A stretch of 64,000 nt of DNA from Cololabis saira (GCF_033807715.1 NC_084590.1:5137593-5201592); one strand, 5' to 3'. Positions 42,724 to 55,640 are shown, counted from the first letter of the stretch. Numbers and translations are program-made. Notes: generated by a model from the letters alone, not told the origin.

Positions 42724-43074
42724 TAGTCGGAGCAAAATAACCCAAAAATAAATACCTATATGAATAAAAAATAAATAAATACAATGATGCTTTTAAAAGA
42801 AAGATACATAAATATATCATAAAATTAATCAGGTAAGCAATTAAAGGTAAAAATGTTAAGGTATAATACTTTATATAATATTTTATTTTATATATACATT
42901 TTTTATATATATATAATTATTATATATATTTATATATAATATTTATATATCTATAGATAGATAGATGGAAATATACAGTATATGCAAGAAAAGTAATTTG
43001 AGTGAACATTTTTCCCAAAGAATCATCCAGTGATGTCATGAGATTGATGCGTACGTGGATAAAGGGATAAAAGA
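42724..43074. other. No gene seen; AT-rich with TATATA and GATA runs
   Basis: Short irregular TA-rich repeats at 42860-42970. No gene. Confidence 0.5.
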
Positions 43075-43257
43075 AAAGTAACAGCTCAACGTAGCCTAAT
43101 GTAGCGGAGTAAGAGGAACAGTTTCTTCTTCACAAATCTACTCAAGTAAAAGTAAAAAGTACAGTGATTCAAAAGTACTCCTAAAAGTACAACATTTCCC
43201 AAAACTTACTCAAGTAAATGTAACAGAGTAAATGTAACTCGTTACTACCACCTCTGC
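43075..43257. mobile_element. Fragment of AAGTA-rich element (terminus)
   Basis: It includes CTACTCAAGTAAAAGTAAAA and ends CTCGTTACTACCACCTCTG, the inverse of the left terminus at 19045. Confidence 0.65.
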
Positions 43258-44799
43258 TGTTATGTATTAAGTGTTAATGTGTGTGTCGGACCCCAGGAAG
43301 AATAGCTAATGCTGCTAATGCTAATGGGGATCCTAAATAAGACAAACAAACACTAATTTCTTTTGAATAGAATTTATTTTAATTTCTAAAATAAAATAAA
43401 TACATTTTAATAAACAAAATTCAATAAAATTCTTCTGTAGGAATCCTACACATGAATGTGTTAGCTGATTACAAGAGGCTATACGTTGATTTCCTCTGCT
43501 TTGTTTACAAGCCCCTGTGTTTGTGCAAAACAAGTAAGAGCAGGACGTCCACACAGATTAGCACGGCGAGCACGGCCAGGACGGGACATCAGTAATGACC
43601 CAGATTTGTGTCTCCGTCCCAGATGCGTTCTCCATCACAACAAACTGGACACAACTAAATTGCACTCTCCCGCTGACAGGTGCTTAACATAAGATGGGAT
43701 TAGATGATACTTAGAAGAATCTTGTTACGACAAGGGGCAAAGTGATAAAAGGATTTAAAAAGAGGAGAATCATTTCCTTATAAATTTAAAATACATTGAT
43801 TTTCAAAGCAAGTCGGCCATATGTTAATGATTTGGAAAGGTTTTAACCCCCTCACCAGTTCCCTATTAAACAGTCATGAGATGCCGGCAGTCACTCGCCG
43901 GTGCTTACACTGATAGCATTACTTTATTCAGTGGACACAGCTCAGCAGCAAATAGACAATGATACAATCAAAAATGATTAATAGCTAATATTAGCATTAT
44001 ATCTGCAGCATTTGATTCTGAGAACATTCCATTCCTGCTAATCCAATTTTGATCTATTTCCACAAATTGCATTCAGTATGTTTTTGCTGATGAACCTAAT
44101 TCCTATATAGAATCAAATTTTGCTGCTGCTGCTGCTGCAAAAAAAAGAAAAAAAAAGTAGCTTTTGAAACGTGAAAAAGCTTAAATAAAAATCTAAACAA
44201 ATAAAGCAAACAGCTTTGATAAATCCATGTTTGAAGAAGCTTCTTCAGTCTCCGACTGCCAGGTAAACGCTGCTTAGTTCGGAGGTTTTTTAGTTGTTTG
44301 CGTGTTTGTGAAGATGCTGATGTGTGTGAACAGTTTTCCCCCGACACACACACACACACACACACTGCTTTTGATCGCTCAGGTTGGGGGGAAATGATAT
44401 GAATGTGATGTTTTTTTTTTTTGCGTGGACATTCTGGGACATTTCAGATTCAGGGTGGCGCCAGTGGAGATTAGGTGGGTTAAGAATCTTATGGAGGCAG
44501 CTAAAGCCTTTTGGAGTAGGTCCTTATTAATCTCTCCCACACCCCAGCAAGACATTAGCACCGCTTTAGGCCGATTTACTGCACCTAATAACGCCCCCAC
44601 CAGATCTGTCAAATCACACACATACACAAACACCCGGGTTTGTTTCTGTCTTCATTTACAAATAAAACAACAAGCTCACGTTTCTTTCTTCCACAGACGT
44701 GAAGACAGGAACACTGTTTTACATCTGCATGTTTGAAATGGTGACCCCTCAGGTTCAACTGGCACTGCAACCTGACACAAAACTGTACACATCAGTACC

Positions 44800-44800
<1 letters not shown>
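43258..44800. other. No gene seen
   Basis: AT-rich, with a (GCT)n at about 44121-44137 and (AC)n at 44344-44364. Open frames at 44425-44736 and on the opposite strand have no recognisable domain. Confidence 0.4.

Positions 44801-44870
<70 letters not shown>
44801..44870. repeat. (TTAG)n microsatellite
   Basis: About 17 perfect tetranucleotide units. Confidence 0.95.
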
Positions 44871-44982
44871 GTGATTATTTGACCGAAAAGGTCTGGGCTT
44901 GAAGCATAAAGCTGATCTTGCCCACCTTTTAACAGAATAGAGTATACAAAAATAACAAATCAAGTATCATGAGTCTACACAA

Positions 44983-45059
<77 letters not shown>

Positions 45060-45075
45060 TAACAATAATAATAAT
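44983..45075. repeat. (AAT)n microsatellite
   Basis: A run of AAT with a few AAC interruptions near its right end. Read on the minus strand it gives poly-Leu, an artefact. Confidence 0.93.
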
Positions 45076-45518
45076 AGCTTAAATAACTGTAATAATAATG
45101 ATAATAATAAAAATGATAGCTCAGAAAACAGAAAGTGAAAAGATGCTAAGGAAACCGACAAAACCAATTTAGGTTGTCATTTCATCTCATGCATGTGTAC
45201 ATTCTTCTTTGTTTGCTTATTGTGCTCCTATACATGTGTCCATTACCTTTGCTTTGAATAATATCTTGTATGCTTTTATTGAGTTTGCTACTTTAAGGTT
45301 GTTGTGTAATGAGTTCCACAGTTTTACTCCTAAAACAGATAAACATCGGCCCTTTGTGTTTGTTCTTAATGCTGTTGTGTCACACACTGCTGTTCCCCTG
45401 AGCTCGTGTTTGCCCTCTCTTTATATTACGATAATTATTCATATCTGAACTTTTCAACACTTTTTTTTGTTACATATTGTTAATTCTCCAAACTTGGGTG
45501 GACGGTGAGGACGGACTC
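45076..45518. other. No gene seen
   Basis: AT-rich unique-looking sequence. Confidence 0.4.
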
Positions 45519-45522
45519 CTAA

Positions 45523-46208
45523 CCCTTGTACTGTCTTTGGGTCAAAATGACCTCATTCTCCTGTTCCTTCCTTCCTCCTGCTCTCTCCTTCCTTCTCCCT
45601 TCCTCTTTTCTTCTTTCCTTCCTTCCTTCCTTCCTTCCTTCCTTCCTTCCTTCCTTCCTTCCTTCCTTCCTTCCTTCCTTCTTTCTTCCTGCTCTCTCCT
45701 TCCTTCTCCCTTCCTCTTTTCTCCCTTCCTTCCTTCTTTCCTTGTTTTCTCCCTTCCTTCCTTCCTTCCTTCCTTCCTTCCTTCCTTCCTTCCTTCCTTC
45801 CTTCCTTCCTTCCTTCCTTCCTTCCTTCTTTTTTCCCTCCCTTCCATCTTTCCTCCTGCTATCTCCTTCCTTCTTCCCTTACTCTTTCCTTTCTTCCTTC
45901 CTTTCTTTCTTCCTTCTTTTTTCCCTTCCTTCCTTCCTTACTTCCTTACTTCCTTCCTTCCTTCCTTCTTTCCTCCTGCTCTCTATTTCCTTCTTCCCTT
46001 CCTCTTTCCTTCCATCTTTCCTTGTTTTCTCCCTTCCTTCTCCCTTCCTTCCTTCCTTCCTTCCTTCCTTCCTTCCTTCCTTCCTTCCTTCCTTCCTTCC
46101 TTCCTTCCTTCCTTCCTTCCTTCCTTCCTTCCTTCCTTCCCTCCCTTCCCTCCCTCCCTCCCTCCCTTCTTCTCTTCCTCCTTCCTTGACCTGAAGACAG
46201 CACCAGGG
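45523..46208. mobile_element. TTAA-flanked piggyBac-like MITE (copy 4), TTCC on plus strand
   Basis: The left flank is CTAA (45519-45522, one change from TTAA) and the right is TTAA (46209-46212). The left end is CCCTTGTACTGTC followed by GGGTCAAAATGACC; the right end is GACAGCACCAGGG. It has three separate stretches of nearly pure TTCC. Confidence 0.8.
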
Positions 46209-46212
46209 TTAA

Positions 46213-46364
46213 AAAGCCCTTTTAGGGCTCCCTTTCACGTTAGTGCCCTCCCCAGTGACACCCTCTGCGCTGAAGGGGTGCGTTAAGACCCCGCGGCTCT
46301 CCGGGATTATCCTCCATGTAAGAGCCTTAACTCTTGTCAACAGGACGACTGTCTGCATCCACAT

Positions 46365-46365
<1 letters not shown>
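46213..46365. other. No gene seen
   Basis: Short unique-looking segment between a MITE and an AC run. Confidence 0.4.

Positions 46366-46412
<47 letters not shown>
46366..46412. repeat. (AC)n microsatellite
   Basis: AC run. Confidence 0.95.
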
Positions 46413-46415
<3 letters not shown>

Positions 46416-46969
46416 CACACATGTATAAAGATTCCGGGTATCACCTGAAGAAGCAACGGTCAGGACGCTCACAGTTTCACTTTTTCACGTTCGGAAATCT
46501 CAGCGTAGGATTTCCTCCAGCTTTTCTCTGTGCCAGCATCTTCTATTTGTGGAGTATAACTGTTGAAACTAATAAAGATCACGATTTTTTAGCAATAATT
46601 CAATGAATCAATTACACAATGAACAAAAAGTTTGAACGATTTAATTGTTTAAGTCATTTATGAAGCAAAATGCCAAACGAGCTCTTGTCTTTTTGGTATC
46701 TGGATTATTGTGATGACGTTTCCGTGACATAATGAAATGATTGCCAATAGAACATTTAGTGGGTCTTTTTTTAAATGAAACCGTACTACTGCACGGTAAT
46801 GATTTCCATTATCATCAGTCCCCACTGCAGCAGTCAGTTGCAGGTCACAGCAGAATCAGAATCAGAAACGTTACTGGTCGTCAGTCTGCTCAGCTTTACG
46901 TCAGGTCACAAGATCATCAAGAGTTTTCAATCGTACGTTTTCAGGTTAGTCATTCTTAAAATCGCAAGA
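46413..46969. other. No gene seen
   Basis: Nothing recognised. Confidence 0.4.
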
Positions 46970-47400
46970 ATTACGTTTCTATACGGTCAAAACGTACAGT
47001 ACAAAGACCGGGTCAAATGCAGTATTACAAAAGTAATCTGTAACAAATCGTACGGTGAATTAAACCAATTTGACAATTCTACTTTCAATTAATTAGTCAA
47101 TTAGTCAATTTTGACTTTATTCTTGAAATTGTACTTCAACATTAATCTCGACATTTCGACTTTTTTCTCGACATTTCGACTTTTTTCTCGAAGTGCACAA
47201 TAAAAAAAAATCTTCCTCCTCTAAAATATTATTTTTATTTTTCTCCTGCCTTGCCCTAACACTCTGTATATTTCACACAACTGACAAGAATTACGTTTCT
47301 ATACGGTCAAAACGTACAAAGACCGGGTCAAATACAGGATTACAATCTAATCTGTGCTGAATCGTGCGGTGAACCAAACTAATTTGACAATTCTACGTCA
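46970..47400 (+). mobile_element. F-E-F composite, copy 1 (two F repeats around a partial MITE)
   Basis: Family F repeats (ACGTTTCTATACGGTCAAAA) at 46970-47090 and 47283-47400 are direct. Between them is a left-truncated family E MITE (about 47098-47265: ATTTCGACTTTTTTCTCG, then CTCGAAGTGCACAAT, then TCTCCTGCCTTGCCC). The layout matches 49072-49662. Confidence 0.75.
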
Positions 47401-48872
47401 CAATTCCTGCATTCAGGACTTATCCATAACTTTGCAAGGTTTTCACACAACCGACGAGAATTACGTGTTTTTATATGAAAAGTCTTGTATAACCTTAAAT
47501 TATTTGTGCATTTTAGCACTAAAATAACATATTTGGATTGTTTGACTTTTCTTATTTAGATTTGATACCAAGCTATTTTTAATCTAATAGTGGAATTAGA
47601 TATTGGCTTAGTAGCTTTATATGGTAGCAGCTTGTGAACTGATGCTGGTGCCGTATACGTGTTCACTGTGAAATCACAAACAAGTTGTTTCAGTAAGATC
47701 AACCTAAATAAGACATTTTTACTGGTCTCCAGGGAGAGCTGGATCTGTGACGTCACAGATCTGGACAGGAGCAGGTTTTGAGCGGGTTGTCACGTCAAAC
47801 ACAGAAAAACAGTTTTTTCACAACACACCTCCTTTAATGTGACTAATTCCCAAACATTTCTGCATTTCCTGTCCTTTTCTGATCTGAAGCACCGCATTTT
47901 AATCCAGTAATCCCTCTGATTTAGCAGTTAATGTCGTTACTCTTTTCATACAGTCTTTTGTCTATCTTGTTTTGAGAAAATGAATTTGATTAGCAGCTCT
48001 GAAACTGCAAAGCCAAATAAGCAACTTTTGGACGTGTGACTTTGTCACCAGGTCAAAGGAAGATTTTTTTTTTTTTTTAAATACAGCAGTTCCTATTTAT
48101 ACTTGAATCCATGCAATAATTGTAGTTTGAGATGTGATTTTACCGTATACTGTAGCTTACTCACTTGCATGAAAGTTTTTAAGTCCCATAGTGCGATCCA
48201 GTTTGTCTTGAATCTTTAAGTGCTCATGTTGTGTCATAAATGCACTCGGAGCTACAGTATCATTTCATTATTGTGAATTCTGGTGAAATATTTCTTTTTA
48301 ATTCTCAGGATAAAGACACAGAGCAGGAGAACACATGCCATCAGCTTCTAATCCGTTCATGACAGGCGACTAATAATCTCCTGCCAGAGATGGAAGTGTA
48401 CAACTTCATTTTGGAAAACATTTGCCTCAGTTTTCCCCAGGGTGTGGATTTGTTGTGTGTGCATGTTTGAATAGCGAGGGCGCAGATTAAAGGGGCGGAG
48501 CGCTGGCTGTGTTTTGGCCAGAGCTCTACGGAGGCCAGTCCCATAAAGCACTGCAGCCGTGAAATGCATTTTATTGTTGCTTAATCCTTACACTGTGTCA
48601 GAGCCCCATTTCACACTGGATTCTCGGGGCCTGTGTGTGCATGCGTGTGTGTTTACGTGCATGTGTGTGTGCATACTCACACTCCCCGGGGGCCGTGGCT
48701 AATTGGACAAATTTGCACAGCAGGGGTGGAGGCACATGCACGGCAGGAGATTTGATTTATGGGTACTGAGGCTGCAGACACACTCTCACATGGACAAAGA
48801 TGGCACACATGCTGGAGATAGGTTATATCTTTATTCCTATTAATGAGTGGAGACACGAGCGAGGCAAGGCAA
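47401..48872. other. No gene seen
   Basis: Mostly unique-looking sequence; short open frames overlap on the minus strand at 48341-48569 without a domain. Confidence 0.4.
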
Positions 48873-49185
48873 GTTTATTTGTATAGCACAAGTCAACACA
48901 AGGTCATTCAAAGTGCTTTACATCAACATTAAAAGCGGCAAGACACAATTAAAACATAAATAACAAATAAAATGATAAGAAAAGAGCTAAAATAATAATA
49001 AAAAGCACAAGTTGTTAAAAGGTAAGGGCAGTAGAGTACAGCAGGTTCATCTCATTCTTACAATGGCAATAATTACGTTTCTATACGGTCAAAACGTACA
49101 AAGACCAGGTCAAATACAGTATTACAAAAGTGATCTGTAACAATTCGTACGGTGAATCAAACCAATTTGACAATTCTATGCCACA
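48873..49185 (+). mobile_element. Family F repeat with LINE-like tail (uninterrupted)
   Basis: It begins with the inverse of the tail seen at 11960-12000 (CAAGGCAAGTTTATTTGTAT), passes CTTACAATGGCAATAATTAC, and continues into the CGTACAAAGACC block. It is the empty-site paralogue of the locus split by a MITE at 11420. Confidence 0.75.
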
Positions 49186-49205
49186 ATGCCTGTTTCCTTA
49201 TTTCT

Positions 49206-49541
49206 ACGGAAGAGTATCAGGGCCATGCAGGAGAAAAAATATTTGAGAGCGGAAGATTTTTTTTTATTGTGCACTTTGAGAAAAAAGTCGAAATATCGAG
49301 ATTTATGTTGAAATACAATTTCAAGAATAAAGTCGAAATTTCGCCTTTTTTCTCAACATTTCAATTTTTTTCACAAAATTTTGACTTTATTCTTGAAATT
49401 GTACTTCAACATTAATCTCGACATTTCGACTTTTTTCTCAATATTTCGACTCTTTTCTCAAAGTGCATAATGAAAAAAAAAATCTTCCTCCTCTAAAATA
49501 TTATTTTTATTTTTCTCCTGCCAGGCCCTAACAAGCTTCCG
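49206..49541. mobile_element. Fold-back MITE family E, copy in F-E-F composite 2
   Basis: The left terminus is ACGGAAGAGTATCAGGGCC and the right is GGCCCTAACAAGCTTCCGT, partly decayed. The inverted GTCGAAAT and ATTTCGAC modules are present. Confidence 0.8.
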
Positions 49542-49562
49542 TATATTTCACACAACTGAGGA

Positions 49563-49662
49563 GAATTACGTTTCTATACGGTCAAAACGTACAAAGACCG
49601 GGTCAAATACAGTATTACAAAAGTAATCTGTAACAATTCGTACGGTGAATTAAACCAATTTG
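49563..49662 (+). repeat. Family F repeat, second unit of composite 2
   Basis: ATTACGTTTCTATACGGTC through ATTCGTACGGTGAATTAAAC, nearly the same as 49072-49170. Confidence 0.85.
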
Positions 49663-50904
49663 AGAATTGACAAGAAGACATGTTAAGTTTATGCTTTTGA
49701 AGGGAATTCCCACAAATATAGACAAAATTGATATTAAATGCTGACAATCCCAGTTTCAGCCCAAACACGATGCAAGTACATCTTCAGCTCTCTGGGAGTA
49801 ATGCAGCTCCTCAATTACTGCAATAACGTTTCCTGTGCTGCTTTTGCTGACATTGTACAATGAATTAATCACTTTTCCATTAAGTCCGTGTTTAGTTGTT
49901 GTGTAATCTATTTATGTGTTATCTTAACTGTAAACTCCGAGTGGGTAACAAGTCCTTCCAAGATAAGTAGATTTCAAATGATGATGTTCACTCTGATACT
50001 CTACTATCAGTCCACTATCTTAGAGGGTTTCACATCGTTATTCAGCAGCTTTTTACTTTTAGTTTCTGATCACTCTCAAGATAAAAAACAAGCTTGTTTA
50101 GCTTTAGTGAAAATTGTGTGGTATTACAGTCATGCCTTCACTTTCTAGTTGCTTATCCTCATCATTTTGTGTCTTATCATTGATAAAGCAAATCAAAGCC
50201 GCTGTTGTTTGTTTGGGACTTTTAAAATAAAAAGTGTGAAAGATCCATATTATTATTATTATTATTATTATTGATTATTAATTGATATTATATTATATAA
50301 TATTATTGATATTATATTAACTAAAACAGTGCAAGACTGGTACATTAAAGTACAAGTATAAAGTGTTACTGGCATTAAAACAGGTGAATATTTAAACATA
50401 TATAATGTATGTTTATTAGTGTTCACTTGTTTTAACGGGTTACATTTTTACACTTTAATAAATTATAGCCCAATGGTTTTGTGTATACAGTACACACTGG
50501 ACTATATTATATACCTAATAATTGATGAAAATACTAAAACATGAAATGCTCAGAGTCAGAATCTGATTCAGAGTGCACTTTATTGCAAAAACATTAAACA
50601 AACAAACTTTCAAGTATAAACAATATGAGCAATGGTCCAGTGCAAGAAAAGTAGTCAAAAGTTAAAATTAGAAAGGTGCATTAACAAAAAATTAACAAAA
50701 GAGATAAGGACAACTATTGTGCAAAAAACCAAAACAACCCTCCAAAAAGAATCTGGCAATCCTTGTAGCGAGGTGACGAGGAATCGTGAATCGTATTTAC
50801 GGACTTCTTCAATGAGTCGCTCCTCCACTTGGTCCATGTTGATAATGTACGATAACGTACGTTTAATGCAGAACCATAATTATTGTATCTGTAGGATTTT
50901 TTTT
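49663..50904. other. No gene seen
   Basis: AT-rich; a short (ATT)n at 50250-50272. Two opposed open frames at 50632-50998 show nothing recognisable. Confidence 0.4.
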
Positions 50905-51665
50905 TTTTTTTTTTATTATTCTTTATTCTTTCTTCTGACGAAATGAGGGCCTTTTTTCCCCCTAAACGTGCCCCAAAAGTCACCAAATTTTGCACCAAGC
51001 CAGGCCTGGCGAAAAATTTGATATTTAATGGTTTGCATTAATGGGCGTGGCCTAACGGCTCACCAGCGCCCCCTAGAAAACTTTGTGCCTCAAGCCCCAC
51101 AATACGGTTTGACGTACATGCACGAAAATCGCTACACACCTGTATCATGTCGCAACTTAAAGAAAAGTCTCTTGGCGCCATGGCTGAAACCCAACAGGAA
51201 GTTGGCCATTTTGAACATTTTTCGCGTAATCGCGTAATTTTGGTGCAATTTTTGCGCAATTATTGCCATTCCTTCGGCAGTTAATACGTCCCGAACCGTA
51301 ACGTGCACCCAGGTGTGTTATACATCAAAATGTGATACATTTGATATTTCATGGTTTGCATTAATGGGCGTGGCCTAACGGCTCAACAGCGCCCCCTAGA
51401 AAACTTTTCTCTACCATAACTTTTGAATGGTTTGATATAAAGACTCGTGGGTGGTGTCATCGGACATGGTTTTGAGTCCTTGACCATAATTGGTGCAAAT
51501 TAGCCCCGCCCCTTCTTCTGATTGGTCGATATGTCATTGTTCCTATTTCCTGCCATAACTTTTGAATGGTTTGACATAGAAAGTCGTGGGTGGTGTCATT
51601 TCTGATTTGCTTATGGGGGACGCTGGCCATGAGTGCGAGGGCCCGGTCATCGCTGCTTGCAGCTT
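50905..51665 (+). mobile_element. Family D repeat
   Basis: It runs from a T-rich start and TTCTGACGAAATGAGGGCC to GAGTGCGAGGGCCCGGTCATC and GCTGCTTGCAGC. This is the reverse complement orientation of 27117-28215. It lacks the internal tandem duplication of that copy. Confidence 0.7.
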
Positions 51666-52563
51666 TAATTCAGCCTTAAGTCCGTTCAGGAAACTTTCTG
51701 TGCTGTACTTCAGGGCGAAAGCAGCACTCTCCCTTCAGCAGCACTTGGTGACAGTAGAGAGGAAAACCGCCCTTTGAAGAGACGGCAGCCTCACACAAAC
51801 GCAGACTCGGGGTCTGCAGCCTTCAGCCTCACCGGGAAAATTAGAGGAGAGTCCAGAGAAACACAAATTAACTTTCAGTCTTTTAAAAGAAAACATCTTG
51901 GTAAGAAGCGTTTGAATTCCCCAAAACCTGACCAGTAGTGAAGATCACTAATTACAAACTGTCTAATGTCGTCACTTCATCCCCTTGCACTTAAACAAAT
52001 ACAGACACACGTTGCATGTTCAGCCCGTGACTGGCCGGGGAAGTTGGCGGAGTGTATTCCTGGGTTTCTGGACCCGGCGTGAGCTGCCTTGTTGACTGGT
52101 TTTTCTCTGTTCTCTCATTACGCTGCTTTGATGCTTCCACTGACACTTTGGTCAGAGTTTCCAACACCACAGTTGTGTTATTTAAGGACAACGCTTGTGT
52201 GCATGTATCAGTGCGTTTAGAGTCGACGTGTATGCGAGAACCGCACTAGGTCGGGGATTGGCGAGCCAAGCGGCCCCAGCAGCGGCCGCACCGGCATCTG
52301 GGCCCCAGCCTGCAGTCGCAGTGTCAGGACGGTAAACATGCACTCAAACACACGCTACACAAAATCAGTGTCACATTTAGATTGGCTGTCTCCCAGTCCT
52401 GCCCTGTCATTTACTGTATTAGCTGTGGTCTCAGTGCTGAAATGGCCCATTATGTGGGCTGTGTGAGTGTGTGTGTAAAGTGTACGTGTGTGTCTGTTTG
52501 GATTCGCCGATGTGACTGATTGTATTGCTGGTGTGTATCTGTAAGAGTGAGTCAGAGAGAGGA
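51666..52563. other. No gene seen
   Basis: Unique-looking sequence with no coding motif. Confidence 0.4.
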
Positions 52564-52564
52564 G

Positions 52565-52596
<32 letters not shown>

Positions 52597-52618
52597 CGTG
52601 CGTGTGCGTGTGTGTGAG
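52564..52618. repeat. (TG)n microsatellite, imperfect
   Basis: TG run with CG interruptions. Confidence 0.9.
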
Positions 52619-52809
52619 ATGCTGTTGTTATATTTGTTTCCACACACCGCCACAGCGCTGCAACGGAACTGACCACACGTGCTTTGATGTGAGTGTGTAT
52701 ATGTGCGTGTAGTGTGTGTGTATGTATGCATGAGTGTTTCTTGATGTTGTGACCACAGTGGATGACAAGACGTCCTGCTCTTTCTCAGCAGGATCCTTCC
52801 TGCAGCTGC

Positions 52810-52811
<2 letters not shown>

Positions 52812-52902
<91 letters not shown>
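52812..52902. repeat. (AC)n microsatellite
   Basis: About 45 uninterrupted AC units. Confidence 0.95.
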
Positions 52903-52905
<3 letters not shown>

Positions 52906-53331
52906 GCAGGATCCATCTGCACATGGTTACTTCACCCTTCTTGTCTTTTTCATCTTGTCTTTCTACTCTGTCAGGATGTGATGTCATACATTATTCTTAA
53001 CTTTACAAATGTCATCTTATGCACATTAAAATCATAAATATGCTGCATGCTTAAGATCCATCCTGCGGAACTCCATAGGAATATTAGATACGATTCCTTC
53101 AGATGAAACAACAGTGTCGTACACTGAACACTGTCTCCCCACTAACTGTAAAAACCCCATCAAACACGTTAAGGAACACCACGAATGACTGCACTGAACT
53201 CCCAGACTGAGTCAAATCTGTCTGCATTTGCAGATCTTGTTGGCACGGCGACCCAGCAGCACCTATCAGGGGAAAAACAGTGAAGCGTGTGCTATTTTGT
53301 TCCTACTTGACAGCAGCAGCGTCTTACCTGT
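52903..53331. other. No gene seen
   Basis: Nothing recognised. Confidence 0.4.
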
Positions 53332-53952
53332 GACTACGTTTACATGCAGTCAAAATTCAGGTCATTGCTAATATTCCGGTTACTGAAACATTGGGAATAT
53401 TCCGTTACATGGTAATTAATCATTCAGGATATCTGGATCAAACCAGCGACGCACGGAGAACGTGATGACGCAATTCCCGTCATTTCTGCTTCTTCTTCCT
53501 GTATCCAAATTCAAAACAAATGCTGCTTTGCACAACTTTTCTCTCACCTTCTTGTAAATCTTCTATCCCGGTACTTTCTACCGTCTACAAATGCAGAAAT
53601 GTTCATATCCTTCATTACATTTATGAAGTGATTAGTCTCCTCCTGGTCTTGGTTTCTCCGTGTTTAGAAGAACTTCCTGGACTCAAAAGACCAGGATTCC
53701 TTGTGAACAGAACATGTGCAGAAAACAGATTCCTGTTCCGTTTGATGGGGATATTCTGTTTGGTGTTTACATGACCAAATATTCAGGTTAGAAAAGGAGT
53801 AACCCAGGGCTCATATTCAGGTTTTTAAAAACCCCAATATGAGCAAATTGGGGTTATTCAAAGGGGTTATTGGTGTTTACATGGCCGTGCAAATTCGGGT
53901 TAGTGCTAATATTCAGGTTTTAAAAGGGTCATTGATGCATGGAAGCGCAGTC
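53332..53952 (+). mobile_element. TIR element family A, copy 5 (complete)
   Basis: The termini are GACTACGTTTACATGCAGTC and GATGCATGGAAGCGCAGTC, with TGT on each side as a possible 3-bp target duplication. The Myb/SANT-like remnant is on the minus strand around 53540-53660, followed by a non-homologous segment. Confidence 0.85.
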
Positions 53953-54582
53953 TGTGTTTGCCACACCAGACCACAACAGACACTTTTAAAACGGATGCAA
54001 GTTAAGTAGATTCAGTTTCATATTCTGGCACCCAGTCTGAGTTTTCAGCAGCAGATCTTGTTCCGCTACGGAGGTGAAGAAGCTGCCAAGGATTGCCCTC
54101 CCGTAGTTTATTTACTTATTAGATCTGTCCTGGAGCCGGTCCCGGCCTTTTCTTTTATTTGCTGGTTTGGCTCTCATATCCATCAGGAGGGATTCTTTCC
54201 TCCTCAGTACTCCCAGAATTCACTCAGAAAACTTGTGAGTTTGAAAAAAATAAAGCTTTTAATGGTATTGGAAACATCCTAATATCAGTGAAAAAGCTGC
54301 TCCTAATAAGATTGAGGTTTGGGAATGTTCCCTGTTGCCTTCTGTATGCCTGTGGTGTGCACGGGTGAGGCATCGCTGGATGGTTTCAGACCATTACAAT
54401 TAAATTCCCTTCCTGTGTCCCCATCACAATGTGATACGCCTTGTTTTGTGCCGTTTGTCGTTAACCTCGGCCCGTTTCTGCACCGGTTACTTCTGCATCA
54501 TGTTTCATTCATTTTCCTAACCCAGGAGACTGAAGGATGTACTGCAGACAGGACAGGGATGTTTTCTCTGCCTGTGGCTGAG
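53953..54582. other. No gene seen
   Basis: Overlapping open frames at 54058-54684 have no domain that I recognise. Confidence 0.35.
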
Positions 54583-54741
54583 GCAGTGGTTCTCAAACTT
54601 TTTTCATCATTTCCCACTTTGAACAAGTGGGGATTTTCAAGCCCCACTTGCCCCTGTCGCCTCAACAAAAATCTGGACGAATGATTTCAAGTTATTTTAA
54701 ATGTATTGAAATTACTAGCACCAAGTATATCAGTCATGTTC
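54583..54741 (+). mobile_element. hAT/Charlie-like terminus (fragment)
   Basis: It starts CAGTGGTTCTCAAACTTTTT, a terminus familiar from Charlie-type hAT elements. The rest is not classifiable and no matching opposite end was found. Confidence 0.45.
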
Positions 54742-54920
54742 AGTGTTGGGTGTAACGCGTTACAAAGTAACACTACATTACAAAGTTACTTTGTAACGTG
54801 TTACAAAGTAACGCGTTACTGTAACGAGATTACATTCGCCAGTAACGCAGTAATGTAACGCGTTACAGTTGTAATTTGGGTAATTCCGTTATAGTTACTC
54901 TAAGGCAAAAAAAATAAGTG
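54742..54920. mobile_element. GTAACGCGTTAC-rich palindromic repeat
   Basis: Repeated, inverted GTAACGCGTTAC and GTTACAAAGTAAC motifs. A small fold-back element; its family is not named. Confidence 0.6.
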
Positions 54921-55033
54921 ACTTTAGTTACTTTAAGCTTTTCAGCTACATGTAGAACGGGAGAACAAAAGAAAATCAAACTTGCCTTTCATGCGTCTTC
55001 ACGCACTTCATGCGTCTACACTTGTCTGACTTA

Positions 55034-55151
55034 AGGCTGATTTATGGTTCAGCGTTAAATCGACGCAAAACCTACACCGTACGGTGCGCGCCGCCGCGTA
55101 CCTTATGCCCTAAGTTCTGCGTTGGTGTAACGCAGAACCATAAATCAGCCT
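55034..55151. mobile_element. Small PIF/Harbinger-like MITE with TTA duplication
   Basis: The ends AGGCTGATTTATGGTTC and GAACCATAAATCAGCCT are perfect inverts. TTA occurs on both sides (55031-55033 and 55152-55154), the 3-bp duplication typical of PIF/Harbinger. It is 118 bp and noncoding. A related terminus lies in the left arm of the 3078-3887 fold-back. Confidence 0.75.
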
Positions 55152-55234
55152 TTAACGTGATCTTACGGGATTTTACGGGATTTTACGGGACTTCTGGTGC
55201 TGATCTGGGCACTGCAGTAATAAGGTTCCAACTA

Positions 55235-55475
55235 CAGGACTGTCTCAGAAAATTAGAATATTGTGATAAAGTTCTTTATTTTCTGTTATGCAATTAAAAA
55301 AAACAAAAATGTCATACATTCTGGATTCATTACAAATCAACTGAAATATTGCAAGCCTTTTATTATTTTAATATTGCTGATTTTGGCTTACAGTTTAAGA
55401 TTAAGATTCCCAGAATATTCTAATTTTTTGATATAGGATATTTGAGTTTTCTTAAGCTGTAAGCTTAAGAAAACT
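55235..55475. mobile_element. Mariner-like MITE, family M copy 7 (right arm lost)
   Basis: It begins CAGGACTGTCTCAG after TA and runs to the central loop, then gives way to a TA microsatellite. Confidence 0.85.
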
Positions 55476-55479
55476 GTAA

Positions 55480-55482
<3 letters not shown>

Positions 55483-55552
<70 letters not shown>
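55483..55552. repeat. (TA)n microsatellite
   Basis: TA run at the truncated centre of family-M copy 7, possibly seeded by its AT-rich loop. Confidence 0.95.
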
Positions 55553-55555
<3 letters not shown>

Positions 55556-55564
55556 GGCCAAAAG

Positions 55565-55640
55565 TCCGAAACCGAAAAAAAAATTTGAAACTGAAAAAAA
55601 AATTTGAAACTGAAAAAAAAAATTGAAACTGCAAAAAAGA
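55565..55640 (+). repeat. 19-bp tandem repeat (AAAAAAAAATTTGAAACTG)n
   Basis: About three and a half units. Confidence 0.8.
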
